Assembly: GCA_036375895.1 (NCBI GenBank)
Contig: DASVBJ010000351.1
Location: 1 to 11,665 of the forward strand
DNA: 11,665 nt
Direction: 5' to 3'
Source: DASVBJ01 sp036375895
Lineage (GTDB): Bacteria > Actinomycetota > Actinomycetes > JACCUZ01
Below are positions 6,563-11,665 of the stretch, piece after piece (the stretch's first letter is position 1; the number at the start of each line of letters is the position of its first letter). Below the pieces are notes generated by a model. The model did not search any database. It had not been told where the DNA came from and saw nothing but the letters and a program-made list of their open reading frames with translations. A program made the translations under genes and the position numbers.

Positions 6563-8458
6563 GTGACGCTGCTTCGGCACTCCGCCGCAGGCTTCGCCGC
6601 GCTCGTCCACGAAGGAACGATCGGGCTCAGACTGACCGAGCAGATGCTGCACCACACCGGTCGCCGACCCGCTCCCGCCGAGGTCACTTCGTGGGAGCGC
6701 AGTTTGCCCGTCCTCGCGCATGACCTTGTCCAGGCCGGCCTAGACAACGTCGAGGTCCTCCTCGAGCACCACCTTCCCTTGACCTCGAAGCGTGCCGACG
6801 TGGTACTAGCAGGCCGCCACCCCCGCACTGGCCGCGCGTCGTACGTCGTGCTCGAGCTCAAGCAGTGGAGTCGGGCCCACGCGTACGACGGCGACCCCGA
6901 GCTGGTCCTCGTCGACGGAATGCCGCACGGCCCGCAGCTGCACCCGGTCGCGCAGGTCCGCGGCTACTGCAGTTATCTGACCGACTTCACCAGGGCGCTG
7001 CACGACCTCGACGACGCGGTGGCCGGCGCGGCGTACCTGCACAACGCCACCACCGACGCCTCCGTCGCGGCGCTCTACGACTACCCGCAGGACGCGATGG
7101 GGCGGTTCTTCACCGCCGCACGCCGCAGCGACTTCGTCGAGTTCCTGCGCGAGCGGCTCGACCCTGACGTCGCGGGCGCGCCCTACGCGGACCTGCTGCT
7201 CAAGTCCGCGGTGGCGCCGTCCAGGCAGCTGCTCGCCGTCGCCGCTGACGAGGTGCAGCGCCGCGAGCAGTTCGTGCTACTGGCGGAGCAGCGGCTCGCC
7301 TACTCGATCGTCCTGCACGAGGTCGAGCGCGCCCGACGCGCTGACACCAAAGCGGTCGTCATCGTGACCGGCGGCCCGGGCAGCGGCAAGAGCGTCATCG
7401 CGCTATCGCTGCTCGGCGAACTGGCCCGCCGCGGCAGCACCGTGCTGCACGCCACCGGGTCGCGCTCGTTCACCCAGACACTGCGCAAAGTGGCCGGGGC
7501 GCGGGCACCACGGGTGCAGCGGATGTTCAAGTACTTCAACCAGTTCATGGACGCCGAACGCAACGGCCTCGATGTGCTCGTGCTCGACGAGGCGCACCGG
7601 ATCCGGGAGACCTCGGTCGACCGCTACACCCGGGCCGCACTGCGCACCGGCCGCCCGCAAATCGATGAGCTGATCTCCGCTGCCCGAGTGCCAGTCTTCC
7701 TTCTCGACGAGCATCAGGTCGTGCGCCCCGGCGAACTCGGCACCGTCGCCGACATCGAGCGCCACGCCGCGACACTCGGCCTGCCAGTGCACCGTGTTGA
7801 ACTCGACGGGCAGTTCCGGTGCGGGGGCAGTGAGGAGTACGTCGGGTGGGTGCTTCGCCTACTCGGGCTCGTCGATGGCGGGCCTATCGCGTGGGAGGGC
7901 GACCCGTCGTTCGAGGTTCGTGTGGCCGAGTCGCCCCTGGAGATGGAGATGCTGCTCGAGTCGCGCATTGCTGAGGGCTACGGCGCGCGGATGGCCGCTG
8001 GCTACTGCTGGCCATGGTCGGACCCAACCCGCGACGGCACGCTCGTGCCCGACGTGCAGATCGACGGCTGGGGCCGCCCTTGGAACCTCAAGGGCGACCG
8101 AGCCGTCGGCGACGCGCCCCCAGCGCCGCTGTGGGCGCACGACCCGCAGGGTTTCGGCCAGGTCGGCTGCGTCTACACCGCTCAAGGCTTCGAGTACGAC
8201 TGGTCCGGCGTCATCCTTGGACCTGACCTGGTATGGCGCGACGGAGGGTTCGTGTCGCGGCGCGAGCACAACAAGGACCCCGACTTCCGCAACCGCACCA
8301 AGGTCGGGGACGCCGAGTTCGACCGGCTGGTGCGAAACATCTACAAAGTGCTGCTCACCCGCGGCATGGTCGGCACCGTCATCTACTCCACCGACGCCGA
8401 AACCCGCGAAGCCCTCCGCGCTCTGGTGGGCGTCGCGGCTGAAGTCGGAACGACATGA
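6563..8458 (+). CDS. PD-(D/E)XK-like nuclease fused to DUF2075 / Schlafen-type helicase
   Basis: This is a 631-residue protein beginning 'VTLLRHSAAGF'. The N-terminal third has a PD-(D/E)XK-like signature: 'KRADVVLAG' (Asp79), 'YVVLELKQW' (Glu98-x-Lys100) and a downstream 'QVRGY' (131-135), like the QxxxY of many such nucleases. From about residue 262 a DUF2075 (Schlafen group-3-like) superfamily 1 P-loop ATPase follows. It has Walker A GGPGSGKS (270-277), Walker B 'VLDEAH' (340-345), 'FLLDEHQVVRPGE' (379-391), 'LDGQFRC' (414-420), 'YTAQGFEYD' (538-546) and a C-terminal 'LLTRGMVGTVIYS' (597-609) with a likely arginine finger. All core motifs are intact. The expected activity is ATP-driven DNA or RNA remodelling coupled to nucleic-acid cleavage. 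The HNH endonuclease gene begins 20 nt downstream, suggesting one operon. The nuclease assignment is by motif only and the substrate is unknown. Confidence 0.9.
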   Translation: MTLLRHSAAGFAALVHEGTIGLRLTEQMLHHTGRRPAPAEVTSWERSLPVLAHDLVQAGLDNVEVLLEHHLPLTSKRADVVLAGRHPRTGRASYVVLELKQWSRAHAYDGDPELVLVDGMPHGPQLHPVAQVRGYCSYLTDFTRALHDLDDAVAGAAYLHNATTDASVAALYDYPQDAMGRFFTAARRSDFVEFLRERLDPDVAGAPYADLLLKSAVAPSRQLLAVAADEVQRREQFVLLAEQRLAYSIVLHEVERARRADTKAVVIVTGGPGSGKSVIALSLLGELARRGSTVLHATGSRSFTQTLRKVAGARAPRVQRMFKYFNQFMDAERNGLDVLVLDEAHRIRETSVDRYTRAALRTGRPQIDELISAARVPVFLLDEHQVVRPGELGTVADIERHAATLGLPVHRVELDGQFRCGGSEEYVGWVLRLLGLVDGGPIAWEGDPSFEVRVAESPLEMEMLLESRIAEGYGARMAAGYCWPWSDPTRDGTLVPDVQIDGWGRPWNLKGDRAVGDAPPAPLWAHDPQGFGQVGCVYTAQGFEYDWSGVILGPDLVWRDGGFVSRREHNKDPDFRNRTKVGDAEFDRLVRNIYKVLLTRGMVGTVIYSTDAETREALRALVGVAAEVGTT

Positions 8459-8478
8459 GTCAGGACTAAGGTCGGCCC

Positions 8479-9603
8479 GTGACCGGGGTCGAGCCCATGG
8501 AGCCGCTGGGTTTCGCCCAGCTGCTCATGGACGTGATCGATGAGGGTCGGCGCACCGCCACCTACAAGCTCGCCGTGCTACTTGCGCTGGTAGACACGGC
8601 GACACTGGCGGTTGACCGCACCGGCCGCCCTCCCGAGCGCGTCAGCACACGAGATCTGGCACGCCGCGTAGTGCACCTGTACTGGCCCCAGGTCCGGCCC
8701 TATCCACTGACGTCCGAGAGCGATATCGAGCTACGCCAGTCCACTCAGCCACGGGCGGTCACGGTCGACGCCGTGAGAGACCTCCGGGAGGCGGCCGCGG
8801 CAGTAGGTGCCGGCACGGCATCACTGGCGGAGATGCGGCTACCCGAGTTGTTCCAGAAGACGCTCGACACTGTCGAGCTGAATCTCGTACGGATGCCGCT
8901 CGGCAAGCTGCAGAGACCTCAGGGCTTCTCCGAATCCGGAGCATCCGACTACCCACGCTTTCTCTACGACGACACCCCTTTCCACGAGGGCGTGCGGATG
9001 CGGGACTTGAAAGCAAGCCGGCTGCACGTCGAGCTGCAGCCGGGCGTCGCCGACTGGCTCGTCTCGCTATCGGGGCTCGTCCGCCCGCTAGTCGAACTGC
9101 ATTGGACGCGAGCGGTCGCGCGCCTGAACCATCGTGAGCTTCACGAGGACGGTCTGCGCGAGTTCCTCTTCGGCAGCAGCCGGACCGCGCTGGCTCGGCT
9201 GGTGCCCGGCCTACAGGACATGCAGCAGGGCTGCTGCTTCTACTGCAATGGCAGGCTTCGACCTGGGGAGATCGAAGTGGATCACTTCGTCCCATGGAGC
9301 CGGGTGCCGAACGACGCCCTCACCAATCTCGTGCTCGCCGACCGGCGGTGCAACAACTCCAAGCGCAACCACCTCGCCGACCTGACACTGCTGGAACGCT
9401 GGTGGAGTCGGAGTGCCGGGCCGCTGCACGAGATCTCCTCCCGCACCGACTGGCCAGTGCAGACGCTCGAGTCCATCCAGATGGCCCGCGCTGTTTACGT
9501 CCACGCCCCCGATGGAACGCACCTCTGGTCGCAGCCAGGTGTCTTCACCCTGCTCGAGCGGTCCCGGCTCACGACCGTCCTCACTGAAATGGAGTCGCCA
9601 TGA
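8479..9603 (+). CDS. HNH endonuclease with large N-terminal region of unknown function
   Basis: This is a 374-residue protein. Residues 252-300 form an HNH nuclease module: zinc-type pair Cys253/Cys256 in 'CCFYCNGRL', catalytic 'VDHFVPWS' (Asp268-His269), Asn283 in 'ALTNLVLA', and 'RRCNNSKRNH' with Cys291, Asn292 and Lys295. Residues 1-250 are not a domain I can name. They open with a helical 'FAQLLMDVIDEGRRTATYKLAVLLALVD' segment that I associate with other HNH proteins of accessory regions, and may bind DNA or a partner. The GTG at 8479 has TAAGG at 8467-8471 with 7-nt spacing; an ATG at 8497 is the alternative. It sits 20 nt after the nuclease-helicase gene, and its TGA overlaps the ATG of the next gene. 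The nuclease call is strong and the target is unknown. Confidence 0.92.
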   Translation: MTGVEPMEPLGFAQLLMDVIDEGRRTATYKLAVLLALVDTATLAVDRTGRPPERVSTRDLARRVVHLYWPQVRPYPLTSESDIELRQSTQPRAVTVDAVRDLREAAAAVGAGTASLAEMRLPELFQKTLDTVELNLVRMPLGKLQRPQGFSESGASDYPRFLYDDTPFHEGVRMRDLKASRLHVELQPGVADWLVSLSGLVRPLVELHWTRAVARLNHRELHEDGLREFLFGSSRTALARLVPGLQDMQQGCCFYCNGRLRPGEIEVDHFVPWSRVPNDALTNLVLADRRCNNSKRNHLADLTLLERWWSRSAGPLHEISSRTDWPVQTLESIQMARAVYVHAPDGTHLWSQPGVFTLLERSRLTTVLTEMESP

Positions 9604-9953
9604 GCGACCTTCCCCCGAAGGGCAAGCTTGTCCGGGACGGAATCCCGGACCTCATTCGGGACCAGGGCGGCACGCCGCAGCTAACCCGCCTCGCCGCAAA
9701 CCAGCGGCAGGCGGCACTGCTGGCCAAGCTCCGCGAGGAGGCCGACGAGCTTGCGGCAGCCGAGGGAACCGAGCGATTGGGCGAGCTCGGCGACGTCCTC
9801 GAGGTCGTCCGTGCACTCGCCGACGAACTCGGCGTCACCTGGGCCGAGGTCGAGGCGGCCGCAGGCGCCAAGCGCGCCGCACGCGGCGCCTTCGCCGAGG
9901 GCTGGTGGTGGCACGGCAACCTCGTGGCGACGAAGAGATCACAACGTGGCTAG
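9600..9953 (+). CDS. MazG-like nucleoside triphosphate pyrophosphohydrolase (PRA-PH-like branch)
   Basis: This is a 117-residue protein opening 'KGKLVRDGIPDLIRDQGGTPQ', the typical start of the phosphoribosyl-ATP-pyrophosphohydrolase-like MazG branch, and ending 'KRAARGAFAEGWWWHG'. The metal-binding pattern is E47xxE50 in 'KLREEADEL' with E62xxD65 in 'LGELGDVLEVV'. Such enzymes hydrolyse NTP-like substrates to NMP and pyrophosphate; this small form lacks a his-operon context, so histidine synthesis is unlikely. Its ATG overlaps the HNH stop (ATGA) with GGAG 8 nt upstream, which implies translational coupling and a shared function with the HNH protein and helicase. It belongs to a different branch from the pyrophosphohydrolase at 6061-6405. 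The substrate is unknown; house-cleaning of damaged nucleotides and nucleotide depletion during infection are both possible. Confidence 0.9.
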   Translation: MSDLPPKGKLVRDGIPDLIRDQGGTPQLTRLAANQRQAALLAKLREEADELAAAEGTERLGELGDVLEVVRALADELGVTWAEVEAAAGAKRAARGAFAEGWWWHGNLVATKRSQRG

Positions 9954-9990
9954 AGGCGGATTTGCGCATCATCGGGGGAGTCGTCGCAGC

Positions 9991-10021
9991 GTTGTCGGAG
10001 GTTCGATCCTCTCCGGGCACA
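9991..10021 (+). other. Damaged tRNA 3'-end-like fragment
   Basis: GGAGG (9997-10001), TTCGAT (10002-10007) and CCTCT (10008-10012) resemble a T-arm with one loop base missing and a G-U closing pair. CCGGGC and then ACA (10013-10021) resemble an acceptor 3' strand and end. No matching 5' acceptor half (GCCCGG) is present in the preceding 100 nt, so it is not a functional tRNA gene. It sits 2 nt before copy 2 of the repeat, mirroring the tRNA-Ser arrangement at 5796-5800. Confidence 0.45.
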
Positions 10022-10023
10022 GT

Positions 10024-10066
10024 TGTGATGTCGCGGGACACCGTTCACAGGTGACCCGCGACATCG
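10024..10066. repeat. Copy 2 of the hairpin repeat, right edge of the accessory block
   Basis: Positions 10024-10049 are identical to 5800-5825. The stem GATGTCGCGGG (10027-10037) / CCCGCGACATC (10055-10065) is perfect and, after an A-A mismatch, continues as CACC/GGTG around a 7-nt loop. This copy is therefore the more complete hairpin. It lies 70 nt after the last gene of the nuclease operon and could also terminate it. Confidence 0.85.
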
Positions 10067-10111
10067 GTCCTGCGTGACCGTCGTCACCCCAGGTCGTTAG
10101 GTCTCCCGGAC

Positions 10112-10129
10112 GTGCCCGGACCCGGGCAC
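10112..10129. promoter_or_regulatory. 18-nt palindrome just upstream of the M36 peptidase ribosome binding site
   Basis: GTGCCCGG (10112-10119) and CCGGGCAC (10122-10129) are perfect inverted repeats around AC. It ends 7 nt before the GGAGGA at 10137-10142. It may be an operator or a leader hairpin controlling peptidase expression; it might also terminate readthrough from upstream. Confidence 0.4.
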
Positions 10130-10147
10130 CAGTTCTGGAGGACATGC

Positions 10148-11665
10148 ATGCGGAGACGATCTCTCCTCGCCACCGGCGCGGCCGGCTCGGCGCTGGCCTG
10201 CGTGCTCGCACTCTGCCCGACGGTCGCCCAGGCAACGCTGGGCGCCGACGAGCTGCGCGCGGCCGCGGGCGACGGCGCGACGACGTACGACGTGCGTCGC
10301 GCCGCCGACACCGTCACCTCGCCCACGAAGGCCCAGCTCGACGCCGTCTCCGCGCTGATCCAGCGGGCCGGATCGGGGACCCGGGTGACCTGGGACGACC
10401 GGTTCGGCACGCCACGCACGATCTTGAGGTACGGCGACTGGCTGACCGGTCCTCGCTCGGGCACGGCCGTCGACGTGGCCCGAGCGTTCGTCGAGGACAA
10501 CCGGACTGCGTTGGGTCTCACGGCCGAGCAGGTCGCCGCCCTCGCGGTCACGGGCAACCACGAGCTGCCCGGCACGGGCACCCGGGTCGTGGACCTGGTG
10601 CAGACGTTCGGGGGCGTGCAGGCGTCTCGTGGCGGCAGCCTGACCGTCGCGGTGGCCAAGGACGGGCGGGTGCTCTCCTACGCCGGGTCGACCGTGCGCG
10701 ACGGGTCGCTGTCGGGAGGCTGGGACCTGTCGGCGGGCGACGCCCTGGAGAAGGTCGCCGGAGCGCTCGCCAAGGGCGTCGACTTCACAGCGAAGGCGAC
10801 CGGTGAGAAGGCGGGATACACGACGTTCGACAAGGGCCCCTTCGCCGCCGGCTCCTACGTGATGAAGACGGCGTTCCCCACCGACGACGGAGTGCGTCCG
10901 GCCTACCGGGTGCTCTTCATCCGGGCGCTCGACGAGGGCTGGGACGTGGTCGTCGACGCCGGGTCGGGCAAGACGCTCTACCGCAACAGCCTCGTGGCCA
11001 ACGACTCGGAAGGCACCGTCTACGAGAACTTCCCGGGCGCGCCGAAGGGCGGCCAGCCGGTCATCAAGCCGTTCGGCCCGAGCGACGAGTCACCGGCGGG
11101 CTACACCGACCCGACCGGCCTGGCGGGAGTGGGCGGCCCAACCACGTTCGGCAACAACGCCGACTCCTACGCCAACTACTCGAACTTCCTGGTGCCGGCC
11201 GACCAGGGCCCGCGCCCGGTCAGCCCGACCAGCCAGTTCAACTACACCTACGCCCAGAACTGGAAGCGCACCAACGGTGCCATCGTGCCCCCGTCGTACG
11301 CCCTGGACCTCGACCCGGCGGCGACCAACCTGTTCTGGTCGCACAACCGCATCCACGACGAGTACTACGACCTCGGCTTCACCGAGTCGGCGGGCAACTT
11401 CCAGGCGAACAACAACGGCAAGGGCGGGTCGGACGGCGACCCGATCCTGGGCCTCGTGCACGCCGGTGCCGCGAGCGGCGGTGCGCCGACCTACACGGGT
11501 CGCGACAACGCCTACATGCTGACCCTGCCCGACGGCATCCCGCCGTGGAGCGGCATGTTCCTGTGGGAGCCCATCAACGACGCGTTCGAGGGTCCGTACT
11601 CGGACGGCAACTTCGACCAGAGCGTCATCCAGCACGAGTACAGCCACGGGCTGTCCAACCGTTAC
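10148..11665 (+). CDS. Secreted M36 (fungalysin-type) zinc metallopeptidase, 3' end cut by window
   Basis: This frame is open from the ATG at 10148 to the window edge (506 codons). GGAGGA at 10137-10142 is spaced 5 nt from the start. An ATG at 10144 is in another frame. The protein starts 'MRRRSLLATGAAG', a signal peptide with an arginine-rich n-region (possibly Tat) and likely cleavage after 'AQA' (residue 29). An FTP-type inhibitory propeptide follows ('FGTPRTILRYGDWLTGP', then 'AFVEDNRTALGL'). The catalytic domain shows 'NLFWSHNRIHDEYYDLGFTESAGNFQANNNGKGG', 'GRDNAYMLTLPDG' and, at the very end, the zinc motif HEYSH (496-500). It is expected to be secreted and to activate by propeptide removal. 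Family members usually continue well past this point. It is probably core or niche-related and outside the adjacent nuclease block. Confidence 0.93.
   Translation, partial: MRRRSLLATGAAGSALACVLALCPTVAQATLGADELRAAAGDGATTYDVRRAADTVTSPTKAQLDAVSALIQRAGSGTRVTWDDRFGTPRTILRYGDWLTGPRSGTAVDVARAFVEDNRTALGLTAEQVAALAVTGNHELPGTGTRVVDLVQTFGGVQASRGGSLTVAVAKDGRVLSYAGSTVRDGSLSGGWDLSAGDALEKVAGALAKGVDFTAKATGEKAGYTTFDKGPFAAGSYVMKTAFPTDDGVRPAYRVLFIRALDEGWDVVVDAGSGKTLYRNSLVANDSEGTVYENFPGAPKGGQPVIKPFGPSDESPAGYTDPTGLAGVGGPTTFGNNADSYANYSNFLVPADQGPRPVSPTSQFNYTYAQNWKRTNGAIVPPSYALDLDPAATNLFWSHNRIHDEYYDLGFTESAGNFQANNNGKGGSDGDPILGLVHAGAASGGAPTYTGRDNAYMLTLPDGIPPWSGMFLWEPINDAFEGPYSDGNFDQSVIQHEYSHGLSNRY

Noticed and set aside
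9954..10023. A complete tRNA gene before the right repeat
   Set aside because: Only a T-arm-like and acceptor-3'-like part can be drawn. The 5' acceptor strand, D-arm and anticodon arm are missing.
10144..10806. 220-codon plus-strand open frame starting 4 nt before the M36 start
   Set aside because: It is out of frame with the peptidase motifs and Arg-rich. The frame from 10148 has the signal peptide, propeptide and HExxH motif.
1..11665. CRISPR array
   Set aside because: No regularly spaced repeats occur. The only long identical repeats are the two single copies at 5800 and 10024.

Overview
The window is high-GC DNA with GTG starts, strong G/C third-position bias and few in-frame A/T-rich codons. 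Together with an actinobacterial-style tRNA-Ser that does not encode CCA, a WS/DGAT acyltransferase, a CGNR zinc-finger protein and an IS481-type remnant, this points to a chromosomal segment of an actinomycete (Actinomycetota). I cannot assign a genus from the sequence alone.

Layout. (1) Positions 1-3819, all minus strand: a truncated flavohemoglobin-like globin/FAD/NAD reductase (1-1070), a CGNR zinc-finger (ABATE-type) putative regulator (1340-1969) and a lipoprotein solute-binding protein of the family-5 (dipeptide/oligopeptide) ABC importers (2122-3819). A 15-bp-stem terminator hairpin (2069-2109) separates the last two. (2) Positions 3820-4219: a 400-nt divergent intergenic region rich in structure. 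It holds direct and inverted repeats in an AT-richer patch (3937-3990), a 7-bp palindrome (3857-3872) and a 67-nt, nearly perfect, loopless palindrome (4053-4119). (3) Positions 4220-5641, plus strand: a WS/DGAT wax-ester/triacylglycerol synthase with its own hairpin terminator, followed by tRNA-Ser(UGA) at 5712-5796.

(4) Positions 5800-10066: an accessory block. Its left edge is a hairpin repeat 3 nt after tRNA-Ser plus a frameshifted remnant of an IS481-type transposase C-terminus. Its right edge is a second copy of the same repeat, placed 4 nt after a damaged tRNA-3'-end-like sequence. Inside are a minus-strand MazG/dCTPase-like nucleotide pyrophosphohydrolase and, divergently, a three-gene plus-strand cluster. 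That cluster is a PD-(D/E)XK-like nuclease fused to a DUF2075/Schlafen-type helicase, an HNH endonuclease with a large uncharacterised N-terminal region, and a second MazG-like pyrophosphohydrolase that overlaps the HNH gene by ATGA. Nuclease-helicase, nuclease and NTP-hydrolysing enzymes in one compact cassette next to a tRNA make this the best candidate for an undescribed nucleic-acid-targeting (possibly anti-phage) system. That function is inferred; no experiment or search supports it here.

(5) Positions 10148-11665: the N-terminal 506 residues of a secreted M36 (fungalysin-type) metallopeptidase, cut by the window edge just after its HExxH zinc motif and preceded by an 18-bp palindrome and a strong ribosome binding site.
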